Numbered from the stretch's first letter, positions 25,486 to 36,989 are shown. The stretch is 64,000 nucleotides of DNA from Homarus americanus (GCF_018991925.1 NW_024726235.1:2888641-2952640); one strand, 5' to 3'. Program-made: numbers and translations. The notes: generated from the letters alone by a model not told the origin.

Positions 25486-26354
25486 ATAGACGGTGTTTGT
25501 GATGACTGTCAGACTTGAGGTGAATCATTTACCTTTATTATACAAGTTATATTAAGATGATGTAAATTATACCCATTTGCTGACCACTTTCTTGCGACGT
25601 TTATCATGATATTTGACAGGACTTGAGGGTCGTGTTGTGTGAATCTTCCTCTCTTCTGCTGTCTGTTCATAATATTTAACAGCTTGGAAGGTAGGCAGAA
25701 ATCTTCCTCCTTATTGGCTTTCAACTCGACAGGAATTCTTATAAGTTTATTAAAGAGATTATGGTAGGGATTTTGGTCATGATCATCGGGAGCGTTTGGT
25801 CGTCACATAGAGCAAGGATGTGACTTGTGTTGAACGTTTGTCCACGACACACAACGCTGCTTGTCCAAACATCAGCTAAAGTTGTCTTGTTTTCACTTCT
25901 CTGAGTCCACCATTGATTTCACCCGATAACAGGATTTGCTTTAACTCACACTCAAAGACAACTAACTCATTTTCAACACAATCATCACACATAATAACAA
26001 CAGGATGTGAAAGGTGTACTATTATGCCTATAGATACTTCGTTTATTAATACCAGCTATGTTGAGGACAGTACGTGTTATACAGGATGGTGTCAATATTA
26101 ACCTTATTCACAGGTACACAGAATTAGTCGTTTTCGCCATTTGCATCGTTGACATTTAGGTGTCTGTCGTGTACAAGTGTTTCTCGTTGATCAACCAGTG
26201 TGTTGGAGTGGACCTTGTACCGCTGCCTCTGTTGGATGTTGTAGATACCTTTTATAACGTCGTGTTCTGAGTACTAGTGCCAGGTTGTGTTATCTAAGAC
26301 CTGTGTTGAGTAGGACCTTTAGGTGGCTGACAACACTGGAACACAACACAACAC
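25484..26354. other. Unique sequence, no gene recognised
   Basis: No tandem repeat and no domain-bearing frame between the (AC)n and the SINE fragment. Confidence 0.55.
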
Positions 26355-26488
26355 ACTCACCCTAAGTTAACTCGTTGCCTGACCCAGTGTCCGGACAACT
26401 CACCAACAGCACTGGCTACCCATTATCCCCCAACACAATCTGCAAATCCATTAACATCCAGGTCCCCAATTACTGCTGGGTAGACGGA
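26355..26488 (-). mobile_element. tRNA-derived SINE, copy 4, 5'-truncated fragment
   Basis: On the minus strand this reads TCTACCCAGCAGTAATTGGG, then GACCTGGATGTTAATGG, TAATGGGTAGCCAGTGC, GAGTTGTCCGG, CACTGGGTCA and GAGTTAACTTAGGGTG. It matches the body of copies 1-3 but lacks the tRNA head, and it also lacks a stretch of about 15 bases between TTGTCCGG and CACTGGGTCA. 5' truncation is typical of target-primed insertion. Confidence 0.8.
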
Positions 26489-26622
26489 CACAGGAACCAC
26501 CCCCTGCTTACTATGGTAGTTCCTAGACACTACCTTCAGTCTTCCCGGTTCTGTTATATTTATTCATTGGCTTTGTTATTCTGTCCAGTAAGCGGCTTCC
26601 TCACTGAACATCTTTCTTGACT

Positions 26623-26641
26623 GACTGACTGACTGACTGAG
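26623..26641. repeat. (GACT)n microsatellite
   Basis: About 4.5 copies of GACT. Confidence 0.85.
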
Positions 26642-26721
26642 AGCTATTATCATCTATCTCCCACGTCTAACAGCTTATGACTCCACCTGTGTTATGAATG
26701 GTAACTGATTGTATAACTTTC

Positions 26722-26723
<2 letters not shown>

Positions 26724-26795
<72 letters not shown>
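26724..26795. repeat. (GT)n microsatellite, about 72 bp
   Basis: About 36 uninterrupted GT units. The following 200 bases repeat the words ATAATTA and GTAATTAT several times. Confidence 0.97.
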
Positions 26796-26797
<2 letters not shown>

Positions 26798-27402
26798 CCA
26801 TAATTAGGTTAGCTCTCTGTCCATAATTACACCTCACCGCCGTATTAGTACCGAGAGCCATAATTAGCCTCCACCACTGTAATTATGATCCTCTTCACGG
26901 TTAGGTTATAATGCTCTGTAATTATACTCCAGTTGATTATCATGCTTTCTTTCACACTGATACCTTCACCCTATGTAATTATCCTCTAATTAGTATACAT
27001 ACTTTCCTCGAGTATAATACCATCATCCCTATACATAATTATACTCTCAAGTCATAGCTACTCTTCACCTCAGGAATAATGCTCGGATACGTAATGATGC
27101 TGGGGGCTTTATAGTGGAAGTCTTACACGTGACGGTTCTTTGTGCTCTTCTCCTCCCCCTCCTACACCTTCCCAGTCTCCGTTACCCCCCCCCCACCTCT
27201 CCCCTCCTCTTCCTCCTCCCCTCTACCTCTTCATCTCAGCCCTCTCTCCCCTCCCCACCCACCCCCTCCCCCGGATTCTTGTTTACCATCAGCAGACAAA
27301 GCAAAACAAGAGCCTTTTGCTCTATATTGGACGGTAATTGATGTTGACGTCGACTTTATCTGGGTGGTTTTAAGGATGTTGTTGATCTGCCATGTTTTGA
27401 TC

Positions 27403-27442
27403 ACACACACACACCACACAAACACACACACACCACACACAC
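27403..27442. repeat. Interrupted (CA)n
   Basis: CA runs broken by CCA and AACA, about 40 bases. Confidence 0.92.
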
Positions 27443-27520
27443 AATTTTGATTCCGGGTTAGTGCTGTGAGGGTGATAAAAAAAGAATCGTCTGTCGGATA
27501 GAGATAATTAGATATGTGTT

Positions 27521-27597
27521 CCTCTTCTCTCCTCTCCTCTTCTCTCCTCTCCTCTCCTCTTCTCTCCTCTCCTCTTCTCTCCTCTGCTCTTCTCTCT
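27521..27597. repeat. (CTCTC/CTCTT)n pentamer tract
   Basis: Polypyrimidine on plus with CCTCTTCTCT and CCTCTCCTCT units. The minus frame reads as Glu/Arg repeats and is not a gene. Confidence 0.95.
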
Positions 27598-27882
27598 TCG
27601 TGACTACAATACCCCTTAGCCAACACTGACAGGGAGGCACTAGGGATGCCAACATGACAAACGGTGCCCAGACAGAGATGCCAAGAGGTGCCAAAAACGA
27701 AAATGCCAAAATAACACTGCCAAGGCAACTGTCAGGGCTTACGGACAAGGAGACAAACGCCTAATGATAAGAGGGTGAGATAAGAGTTAAATGACATTAA
27801 GGTAAACAGTAGCGATAAGACAGAATTGGTGATTAATCTGTCAAGGTGTTGTTTTTATGTCAGAGGATTTGTGACCACGGCT

Positions 27883-28440
27883 TTCACCAGTCCAAGTGCT
27901 TTCATCAGTCCAAGTGCTTTCATCAGTCCAAGTGCTTTCACCAGTCCAAGTGGTTTCATCAGTCCAAGTGGTTTCATCAGTCCAAGTGGTTTCATCAGTC
28001 CAAGTGCTTGCATCAGTCCAAGTGCTTTCACCAGTCCAAGTGCTTTCACCAGTCCAAGTGCTTTCATCAGTCCAAGTGCTTTCACCAGTCCAAGTGCTTT
28101 CACCAGTCCAAGTGCTTTCACCAGTCCAAGTGCTTTCACCAGTCCAAGTGCTTTCATCAGTCCAAGTGCTTTCATCAGTCCAAGTGCTTTCATCAGTCCA
28201 AGTGCTTTCACCAGTCCAAGTGCTTACATCAGTCTAAGTGCTTTCATCAGTCCAAGTGCTTTCATCAGTCCAAGTGCTTTCACCAGTCCAAGTGCTTTCA
28301 CCAGTCCAAGTGCTTTCACCAGTCCAAGTGGTTTCATCAGTCCAAGTGGTTTCATCAGTCCAAGTGGTTTCATCAGTCCAAGTGCTTTCACCAGTCCAAG
28401 TGCTTTCACCAGTCCAAGTGCTTTCATCAGTCCAATTTCT
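27883..28440 (+). repeat. 18-bp satellite, 31 units, with higher-order structure
   Basis: Thirty-one units of TTCACCAGTCCAAGTGCT (18 bp). Two positions vary: CAC/CAT, and GC/GG at the 3' end of the unit. A block of three GG-type units occurs twice (units 4-6 and 25-27), each time followed by a similar run of GC-type units, which points to segmental duplication within the array. Because 18 is a multiple of three, several frames on both strands stay open, for example Phe-Thr-Ser-Pro-Ser-Ala repeats. The lack of codon bias, of non-repeat domains and of a preferred strand argues against a protein gene, although a low-complexity repeat protein cannot be excluded. Confidence 0.95.
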
Positions 28441-28690
28441 TTCAACAGTCCTTCCAGATTTTGTGTAATTCCATGGTTCCAGGATTTTGTTTCACCCTGA
28501 GCCAAGATTGTTCTTAGGTCAATGATATCAAAGGTGAAAGGTGAATTTGTTTAAAATTTTTGTCGTATAAAACTAATTTGCTTGTTACTTAGACCTGAAC
28601 TGTATCTTTGTTGTTGTTATTGGTATTATTATTATTACTTTCATTACTAGCATTTGTATTATCATTATTATTTCATTATCGTTATTATAG

Positions 28691-28691
<1 letters not shown>

Positions 28692-28743
<52 letters not shown>
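28692..28743. repeat. (ATT)n microsatellite
   Basis: About 17 uninterrupted ATT units, with imperfect ATT repeats upstream from 28618. Confidence 0.97.
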
Positions 28744-28908
28744 GGCTATATTAATATCATTAGTATTATCAATGTAGTTACTGTGTGTTTATATTTTACA
28801 GGTAAGACGTCACACCTGTCCCCCAACACCATTGATGAGCAACATGTATCGTAAGTGTGACCTTAGATTTATTTTGATCATCAGTTACATAAACCAAACG
28901 TAAAAATG

Positions 28909-28911
<3 letters not shown>

Positions 28912-28976
<65 letters not shown>
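28912..28976. repeat. (GT)n microsatellite
   Basis: About 32 uninterrupted GT units. Confidence 0.97.
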
Positions 28977-28977
<1 letters not shown>

Positions 28978-29198
28978 GTCATCCACCTGTCATTTTAATC
29001 CCAGGATATACACCGGTGAAACGTGGTGTATAAATTGCTGTAGGTACAACACGTTATGTTTACTTATTCACTCGGTAATAATGTAGGGCAGCTGTTGACC
29101 TTCTCTGTGTACCCTACCGAACACAGATTTTATGCAGGGAAGAACAGAGAAAATAAATAAACCAGGGATTATTTTCCTTTTGATTTCGTGTAATTTAT

Positions 29199-29255
29199 TG
29201 GGTTGGTTTGGTTCGGTTCGGTTCGGTTTGGTTCGAGTAAGGTTAGGTTCGGTTG
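29199..29255 (+). repeat. GGTTCGGTT pentamer-like repeat
   Basis: GGTTC and GGTTT pentamers plus one GGTTAGG unit. It is probably a diverged relative of the TTAGG-type arrays. Confidence 0.8.
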
Positions 29256-29504
29256 AGAGCATTGATAATAACCAGTTTTGCCATTGGTTAGTTGTTACAT
29301 TAGGAGAGAGTCTGCCATTTAGTCTAGTCATCTGATCTTAGCTTTATTAATTATTCAGTCTGCCAGGTAAGCAGTCCGGTGACAAATGACAGACGTCATG
29401 CGAACAGTCAATTATAACGTCAGTCCTCTCCCTCACCTCCCGATCGATTCATCAGCTGACTAGACTCCCTACCCCTATTCCCTCAACTCCTCGAATCCCA
29501 CCAT

Positions 29505-29670
29505 CCCCTCTCCCCCATCCTCATCCCCAAACACCTCCCCATTTCCCTCTCCCCTCTCCCCCATCCCTCATCCCCAAACACCTCCCCCATTTCCCTCCCC
29601 ACCTCTCCCCTATCCCTCATCCCAATCCCTCATCCCCAGACCCCTCACCCAACCTCCCTCCCCCTCCTCT
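29505..29670. repeat. C-rich tandem repeat, about 46-bp unit
   Basis: CCCCTCTCCCCCATCC is followed by CATCCCCAAACACCTCCCC. It occurs at 29505 and 29551, with a diverged third copy. Almost no G on plus. Confidence 0.85.
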
Positions 29671-29699
29671 TTCCCTCCATCCCCACTCCCCCATACACA

Positions 29700-31240
29700 C
29701 TCGGCCACATAGGTGATTCGTCATTCCACCAGGCCGCAGTTAGTGTACAAGTGGACCATTTCCCCGAGGTAATGACTGTACTATTAGATCACCACTTCCA
29801 ACACTTTAACAGTCAGTTCCAACTTATGACAGTCATTTTTGCTGATGAACCGAACCACGAAACTACACACACACACACAAAAAAGAAGTTAAATTTATGA
29901 ACAGACTAACAGAATACTGACAGCTGGTTTGCCGACATAATATCGTAAACTTGACGACTAAAAAAAAACGAAAACAAAAGAAAAGAAAGTTGTTGGTTAT
30001 AGATTATTATTTAAGATGTTAAAAAGACAGTTTAATATACTTAGTAGATTGATTTGAGGTGTTGTATTTCATTGTTGGGGGCTCGGGATTCTGTCTGTCT
30101 GTCTGTCTGTGGTATTTCCATTATTAGCTTTTTTTTCAACCCCTTACACTCGTCTTGCACAATTCTCGTCATCCACTTTCCATTTGTCTCGAAGTTCCCG
30201 TATCCTTTGATCCACCCAACACAGCGGTGACAGTAAAGAGAATACACACGTAGGTAGAATATATCACAAACCTTGATTTTTAACCATAAATTGTACTTTA
30301 TTGTTAATGGTTGTATTATCCTGTTGACGATGTGTTCTAGGCGGTGATGGTGGTACAGTTAGGATACAGGAAGGCGGTACATTGATACGCACACACACAC
30401 ACACACACACATACACCTGTACACTATAGCATGATTCGCAAGACTCCGCCAGTCACGCCACCATTGCTGCCTTGTGTAACACTATACTGCTGAGTATATG
30501 CCACAACCACCACCACCACCACCACCTTGTTATTGTTGACACCTGAACCTGTTAGTTACAATTAGAGACGAATTTTAGAACCTTAGGTAAATTTAATTGC
30601 CTCGTAGGTGTTAGGGTGTGTTTTGATGTAATTTTTTTGTGTTCAAGTTCAAGTTCAAGTTGATGTTGTAGTGGAAGAGGAGTTCAATGAGTGAAGACAG
30701 GTGGAAGTTAGACCAAGGAGGTTCTTACCTTTTGTACGTCTCGGTGAGGTTTGTGTTTTCGAGTTATGGTTCATACCTGTTGGTCTTCATCGACTCTCCG
30801 CGCTGGTGTGGTGAGGTAGTGTGAAAGGGAAGAAGGGAAGGGAGCTGTTACGAGTAAGAGGTGTAGTGAAATATTGTAAAGGTATACTGATAATTTGTGG
30901 AAGTAAGCCTGAAATCGTTTGCTAAGAGTTTATATAAGGGATACGGATAGAGAGAGAGAGGCAAGAAGCGAGCGAGTTTCCGTGTATACCTGCGTGTTTT
31001 ATGTACTTATTTTCGTGTGTGTTTGTATTGATTACAGGTGTGTTAAGGTGAGGGAATCTATACAGGTAAGAAACATTATCCAGAGGTATACTGGTGACTG
31101 TGATATTGGGGGTCTAGCAGCGTTGGTTGTTTAAAGAGAGAGGAAGGCTGATGCATACGATTATGTAAATCACCTTTATCGGACAAGAAAATTGAGGTGC
31201 TCCTCCCCGATACTGCAATGTTGTAGTGGCATGAATAGTA
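29700..31240. other. Mostly unique sequence, no gene recognised
   Basis: Short SSRs only: (CTGT)n at 30089-30111, (AC)n at 30389-30412 and (CAC)n at 30507-30526. The word TTCAAG is repeated three times at 30643-30660. No gene signal was identified. Confidence 0.55.
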
Positions 31241-31248
31241 ATCAAGTG

Positions 31249-31313
31249 ATATGGTGGTGATGGTGGTGGTGATAATGGTGGTGGTGGTGGTGGTGGTGTG
31301 GTGATGATGATGA
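31249..31313. repeat. (GGT)n/(GAT)n tract
   Basis: Imperfect GGT and GAT trinucleotides; the core GGTGGT run is at 31277-31299. Confidence 0.92.
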
Positions 31314-31664
31314 TAAAGGAAGTAAATATGAATAATTCTGAGTCACTGGAACACTGGAGCTTAGTTATTAATTTTTCTTTGTGAGTGAGTGTCAATTTTT
31401 CTCCGTCACTTTAAGTCATAAAGTCAGGTGGAAGCATCTAAGAATAACACTTACAATCAACAAGGAAACAACAACAACAAATAAAAAAACAAATGAAGGA
31501 AAATGAAAGAGAAACAATAAAAAATAAATACGATAAGAAAGTAATTTAGAAATACAAAGAAATTAATTAGATAAGATTTGACTACTGACAATGTCTCCCA
31601 AAAATTGACGTTCATTAATTTCCTTCGTAAAGTGAAATGAAACGAAGCAGAGGAAAGAAAATTC

Positions 31665-31665
31665 G

Positions 31666-31716
<51 letters not shown>
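31665..31716. repeat. (AAT)n microsatellite
   Basis: About 17 uninterrupted AAT units. Confidence 0.97.
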
Positions 31717-31720
<4 letters not shown>

Positions 31721-31975
31721 CAACGTTATGGTGGTACGGATGGTTATGCAATATAGGAAAATCAATGCTATTTTTTCTTATGCAGGTGAAAGCATTGTAA
31801 AACTTTAACGTTAATTGAATTATTTTGCAAACTGATCGATGTGTTAGCAATTGGCTCTCCTTACGGGAATATTAAACACACATCTTTACTCTCGTGTGTT
31901 AATACCTCTATCATCCTCATTAATAATTTGTCGTGTTTCCCAAATTATTTCGACTTTTTTTTCCAGACGATTTTC

Positions 31976-32126
31976 AAAAAAATAAAAAAAAATAAAAAAA
32001 GGTAAAAAAAAAATAAAAAAAGGTAAAAAAAAATAAAAAAGGTAAAAAAAAATATAAAGTAGAATAAATAAAAAAAATAAAATAGAATAAACTAAAATAA
32101 ATAAAATGTAATAAAATAAAAAAAAC
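31976..32126. repeat. A-rich TAAAAAAAGG repeat
   Basis: About 150 bases of AAAAAATAAAAAAAGGT units giving way to AATAAAAT units. Lys/Phe frames across it are artefacts. I see no SINE head next to it that would make it a retroposon tail. Confidence 0.92.
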
Positions 32127-32287
32127 ACTGAGTCTCCCCCAGCCAGTTAGTTAGCTCGGGTTGGTGATGAGGGGAAAAGCGAGTACTAGAACATAATATA
32201 CTAGTGGAATGAGAGGAGCTAATTGTAAGGGGTAAAAAAATGTCCTGTTGAATATATGTGATTATATTGGTTAGGGCAGGTCAGTAG

Positions 32288-32392
32288 TTGTGAGGGAGGG
32301 GGGAAGGGGAGGAAGGAGAGAAAGATAGAGGGAGGTAGAGAAGAAGAGAGAGAGATAGAGGGAGAAAGGGAGAGAGAGACAACTGAAGAGGG

Positions 32393-32441
<49 letters not shown>
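32288..32441. repeat. Polypurine tract joined to (GT)n
   Basis: A GA/GGGA purine tract at 32288-32394 passes into a (GT)n of about 45 bases at 32396-32441. Confidence 0.95.
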
Positions 32442-32444
<3 letters not shown>

Positions 32445-32880
32445 ATTTCACATTCTTCTTTAAGTTTGAGATCCAGTTGTAGGTTTCTATAAGTCACATT
32501 AACTAAATATACAACTAGTATTTATATATTTTTTTTACTGAATATTAATGCTATTAAATCAAACTAATTTTCATATAACATAATAGAGCCTAAAAGTATA
32601 TAATATATAACAAGAGTCTTATTTTTCACCATTGGACTAACTTGTATGAATGTTAAATATCTTCTATAAATGTTAAATAACTTCCAAGTGTAATAATAAA
32701 ATAAAAAAACACATATAAAGGTTTTTGATTGACGGTGATCAGTGAGAATGATTAAATAAATTTAATTATTTCGTCAACCAAAAAAGTTCGACTGAATTCT
32801 GGAGTTTTTCGAACATGACGAGTCAGCAGGAGTAATGTTGTTAAGAGTGGAATAGTGATCAGTGTTTTATGTTGTCTGGT
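32442..32880. other. AT-rich unique sequence
   Basis: Very AT-rich with no gene seen; ATCTTCTATAAATGTTAAAT-like words are repeated at about 32640-32690. Confidence 0.55.
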
Positions 32881-33297
32881 GGCCCTCACTTCATGGCCCT
32901 CACATACTGTATGGCCCTCACATACTGTATGGCCCTCACATACTGTATGGCCCTCACATACTGTATGGTACTCACATACTGTATGGCCCTCACATACTGT
33001 ATGGCCCTCACATACTTCATGGTCCTCACCTACTTCATGGCCCTCACCTACTGTATGGTACTGACACACTGTATGGCCCTCACATCTTCACCCAATTTCA
33101 TGGCTCATCATCACCTACTGTGACACATGGCCTGCCTGACCCCTCACATACTGCATGGCCCTCACCTGCTGACCCCTGGCATGGCCTCACATGCATGGCC
33201 CTCATACTGCCTGACCCCTCACATAGTGCATGGCCCTCACGTACTGGCCCCTCACACGTACTGCATGGCCCCTCACATACTGCATGGCCCTCACATA
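32881..33297 (+). repeat. 18-bp ATGGCCCTCACATACTGT array
   Basis: Regular 18-bp units to about 33078, then diverged units such as TGACCCCTCACATACTGC and CATGGCCCTCACCTGCTG to 33297. All frames are open in the regular part because 18 is divisible by three. Confidence 0.95.
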
Positions 33298-33353
33298 AAC
33301 ACCAACTGCCACTATTGGTAAGGGGGAATTTGGTTATGACAGCTCGTGTTGTG

Positions 33354-33753
33354 AGTTATGGTGCAGTGGGTGTGTCACTCACTTATGGTTTATGGTGCGC
33401 TAGATCTGGCACTCGTGGGTTATGGTGCACTTGAGCTGGCACTCGTGGGTTATGGTGCACTAGGTCTGGCACTCGTGGGTTATGGTGCACTCGTGGGTTA
33501 TGGTGCACTGGCACTCTGTCGTGGTTATGGTGCACTTGAGCTGGCACTCGTGGGTTATGGTGCACTAGGTCTGGCACTCGTGGGTTATGGTGCACTGGGT
33601 GTGTCACTCGTGGGTTATGGTGCACTGGGTGTGTCACTCATTCGTGGATTATGGTGCACTAGGTCTGGCACTCGTGGGTTATGGTGCACTAGGTCTGGCA
33701 CTCGTGGGTTATGGTGCACTGGGTTTGTCACTCATTCGTGGGTGCACTAGATG
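33354..33753 (+). repeat. 30-bp array GGGTTATGGTGCACT...
   Basis: About 13 units of 30 bp. Each has GGGTTATGGTGCACT followed by a variable CTGGCACTCGT or GTGTCACTCGT, and some units are shortened or extended. It starts only about 55 bases after the unrelated 18-bp array ends. Confidence 0.95.
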
Positions 33754-34401
33754 TCATTCACACCCACTCGGCTTGTTGAAAAATTTAATATTTCCCGTCA
33801 GTATTTCAGTTCACCGTCGACACACACACATACACACAGCTCAAAAACATTTCACTACACCTAGCTATATATTTTGCCCCACCACCAGAATTTGTTTATA
33901 TAATTTTGTTTATAACATTTTAACTCGTACATAAAAAAACAACCTTGTTATTTCTTCTCTTCATGGATTACATTATTTATTGTTTAAAATACATTGGCGT
34001 CCCATCGGCAGTGTTACTTCCCTACCTAACCAACGATACATATTTGGATTTAGGTATTTCGGTAAACGCCGTCTTAACAGGCACCTGGAGAGAACACACA
34101 CACACCCACCCACCCACCCACCCACCCTATAACTACCCCCCAAGGTCGATGTCTGCCAACTGCTGTCCGTGTCTATACCATGGCGGCGACTTTTCTACTG
34201 TGAAGATTTGAGACGAACTACTTTTTTCCTTGTTCGTCTTCGGATTATTCAAAATGTAAATGAGAAGATTATGTAAAAGCGGTACACGTGCGTCATCTCA
34301 TGAATGGAGATCAGTGTTCTATTTGCAGCGCTCTTCAGAAGTGAGTGGGCGGTAATCTCCCAGCCAGGAGATGTTGGCGGCCCGGAGGAGTGTTGATACA
34401 A
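33754..34401. other. Unique sequence with short CA and CACC tracts
   Basis: (CA)-rich bases at 33820-33838 and a CACCCACCCACC run at 34100-34126. No gene recognised. Confidence 0.55.
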
Positions 34402-34497
34402 GATGTTTGGCTACTTCGAGTTCTGACACCGGATGTTGGTTAGTCCGAGTGCTGACACCGGATGTTGATTAGTCCGAGTTCTGACACTGGATGTTGG
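34402..34497 (+). repeat. 29-bp tandem repeat, about 3.3 copies
   Basis: Units contain GATGTTGGTTAGTCCGAG and CTGACACCG with a 29-bp period. Confidence 0.88.
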
Positions 34498-34819
34498 CTC
34501 TATAGATATGTACTGTACTGTATGTGTATGTCAGGTGCCACATCATCGAATCTGTGTTCCCGAGGTGGAGCAGCAGCAGCAGCCCACTACGCCACAATGG
34601 CCCGCCCCGCCGTCTGTTTTCATTTCGGTCTGTGTTAAGCGTCAGTTGCGGGAGTATGGGCAGTAATAACGGCAGTCAATAACACTCACCACAACGACCT
34701 GCTAACTGGGATTAATGTTCCGTAAAACAAGTGAATTTTTTTGGGCGAATATTGCAAGGTCAGATCTGTTTTCCTGTGCCGACGTTTCATGTGACCTGTG
34801 GACCTGTTAGTAATGTAAG

Positions 34820-34832
34820 TGACCTGTGACCT
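34820..34832 (-). promoter_or_regulatory. Perfect DR1 on minus strand
   Basis: TGACCT-G-TGACCT on plus equals AGGTCA-C-AGGTCA on minus. A further TGACCT lies at 34792. No gene is recognised nearby. Confidence 0.4.
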
Positions 34833-35225
34833 GTGTTGCAAGGATACAAATGAGACAGTACCAGCGTTGCAAGTGACACAGCAAATCATTAAATGTTGGG
34901 ATTCGCCTGCAGGCCTTCTTCACTTTTGCCAAGAAGCCACAACTTCCTTCCTTCCTTCCTCCCCTTTAATTAACTTTTTCCCTCTACTTGCCTGCCTCCC
35001 TCCCTTTTCTTGCCTTCCTCCACTTTACCTCTCTCCCTCTCTTCTGTATCCCTCCCTCCGTCCCCCTTCCCTCCCTCACCTTTACCTGCTCTGCAAATGA
35101 TTAAAAGTTATAATACTAGCGGACTCCAGCCGCCCTCCTTAATTTAAGACATTCATTACGGAAGTCAGTTTCCTCAGAAGACATTAAAGGAGATAATTGA
35201 TCAGTAATTCTGGGAAGGTTAACCC

Positions 35226-35320
35226 GGGTCGTCTCTCTCACCCAGGGTCGTCTCTCTCACCCAGGGTCGTCTCTCTCACCCAGGGTCGTCTCTCTCACCC
35301 AGGGTGGTCGTCTCTCATAC
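35226..35320 (+). repeat. 19-bp tandem repeat GGGTCGTCTCTCTCACCCA
   Basis: Almost identical units with a 19-bp period, about five copies, the last diverging to GGTCGTCTCTCATACC. A tRNA B-box-like GGTTCGACTC follows at about 35362 but without a convincing A box. Confidence 0.95.
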
Positions 35321-35401
35321 CAGGGCGGCAGACTGGTTACCCTCGCCATCTGGTGAGCCCCGGTTCGACTCTCTTAGTTCCGGTCTTGATGCATCAGTTT
35401 T

Positions 35402-35403
<2 letters not shown>

Positions 35404-35438
<35 letters not shown>
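35404..35438. repeat. (GT)n microsatellite
   Basis: About 17 uninterrupted GT units, directly upstream of the inverted repeat at 35444. Confidence 0.96.
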
Positions 35439-35440
<2 letters not shown>

Positions 35441-35443
35441 AGT

Positions 35444-35526
35444 CTTAACCCTTGAGTATAATGACTTCTTCCTTTGAGTACGATGATATTGTACTCAAAG
35501 GGTTAAGACAACGTACTCAAGGAGTT
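35444..35526. repeat. Inverted copy of the TACTCAAAGGGTTAAG motif
   Basis: CTTAACCCTTGAGTA at 35444-35458 is inverted as TACTCAAAGGGTTAAG at 35492-35507, with one extra A in the right arm. A third, direct relative TACTCAAGGAGTTA follows at 35514. The same motif builds the 22-bp array at 10.3 kb. Confidence 0.75.
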
Positions 35527-35718
35527 ATTGGTCCGACTGAGATAATTGTAAGAGTCTTTCTGTATGTTATTTTGTGTTTTAGTTCAGATAAAAAGAGTTC
35601 AATACATCTTCACATCTTATCTTTCTTATCTTCAGTTACCTGGAATATTCACCTTACGAGTTTGTGTTACTCCCTTGCCAGCCAGCCTGAACATTCACAG
35701 TGGGGGGAAAATTTCATG

Positions 35719-35800
35719 GTTAGGTCAGGTCAGGTCAGGTTAGGTTAGGTAGGTTAGGCGAGGTCAAGTGAGGCGAGGTCAGGTTAGGTTAGGTTAGGTT
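35719..35800 (+). repeat. TTAGG/TCAGG telomere-like array
   Basis: GGTTAGG and GGTCAGG pentamers, some with GCGAGG variants. G-rich strand on plus. Confidence 0.9.
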
Positions 35801-36105
35801 ATGTAAACAAAGTGAGGTCCTCTTTCCCACGACCTGGAAAGTTCAGACTCAGTTTAGCGGAGAGAGAAAATTGTAATGGTATTCAGGGGCTGAAGTTTAG
35901 GGTACACCTGGGATAAAATACACGGAAAGTTTAACAGTGGAACGAAATGTTAAAAGTAAAACCGAGGAATTAACACAAATCAAGACTGTCAACTATAATT
36001 AAATAAGCAGGTGTAAATTCAGGTTAAACTTATACAAAAACTCAAATTAAAGTCGGGGGAAAAAAAAAGTTCGGATAAACTCAAAAATTTATATCACCCG
36101 AAGTC

Positions 36106-36110
<5 letters not shown>

Positions 36111-36136
<26 letters not shown>
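36111..36136. repeat. (CA)n microsatellite
   Basis: About 13 uninterrupted CA units. Confidence 0.96.
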
Positions 36137-36231
36137 GGGGCTGGGTAAATGGGGTGAGCTTCAAGTGAGAATGTTGTGGGTAGTGTAGGTAATGCGTCGA
36201 TAAATGAGGGGGATGTAGATAGGTAGGGCTT

Positions 36232-36430
36232 GTGGTGGAGTGGGTGAGTGAGAGGGGAGAAGGAGTGGGTGAGAAAGAGAGTGGGCGAGTAAGAGAGTGG
36301 GCGAGTGAGAGAGAGAGGGAGAGAGTAACGGAGAGGGTGAGTGAGTGAGAAAGAGAGTGGGTAAGAGGGAGAGGGTGAGTGAGTGAGAAAGAGAGTGGGT
36401 TAGTGAGAGGGGGAATGGGTGAGAGTGAGG
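36232..36430. repeat. Purine-rich GTGAGAGAGTGGGCGAG repeat
   Basis: Imperfect units containing GTGGGCGAGT and GAGTGAGTGAGAAAGAGAG. The block GAGGGTGAGTGAGTGAGAAA occurs twice (about 36332 and 36371). Minus frames are Ser/Leu/His-rich artefacts. Confidence 0.9.
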
Positions 36431-36989
36431 TAGGTAGGCAGCTGGGACGGTCTCTACTTTATTTATCGATTCAGCAACAAGTGAAACACAGGCGAACTGA
36501 CACACTTCTGTTTAATCCTTACCGTTGCCGCATTCTGTTTTTTTTTGTTACCAATACCGTTGATTCTCCTGTTGTTGAAGTTGTTAATCTCTTTGTTGTT
36601 ACTGTTAATAATGTCGTTATAATGTCACTATAGTTCTTAATCTATCATTTGGCTGGAAAAATCTGGAAAAGCCTAACCTGGAAATGGGAAAATCTGGAGG
36701 AAAAAAAATAAGTTTTGTGTGGAAAAATCTGAAAAAGTCCAAGATTTTTTTTTATCTTCTCCAGGTATAAAAGGACTCTGTTGTTGCCTTCTGTTATTGT
36801 TTACCTTACCGTTAATAATGTTGCTTACCGTTGATCTGTTGCTATCGTATTTCTTCCCCCATTTTTGTCCAGACTTTTATAAACGTTTTTGCATATTATT
36901 TTTTTTTTCGATTACTTTTTTGGGGCAGTTTCTTTTTGAAGTCTGGTACTATTCTTACTATTTTTGTGTATAATTTTTTCTCTACTAGT

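Noticed and set aside
27826..28517. Open frames of 223-224 residues in the 18-bp satellite
   Set aside because: Period divisible by three keeps several frames open on both strands. There is no non-repeat domain. Kept as a repeat, with possible expression noted as a finding.
31976..32126. Poly-A tail of a retroposon
   Set aside because: The A-rich block has internal GGT periodicity and no recognisable element body on either side.
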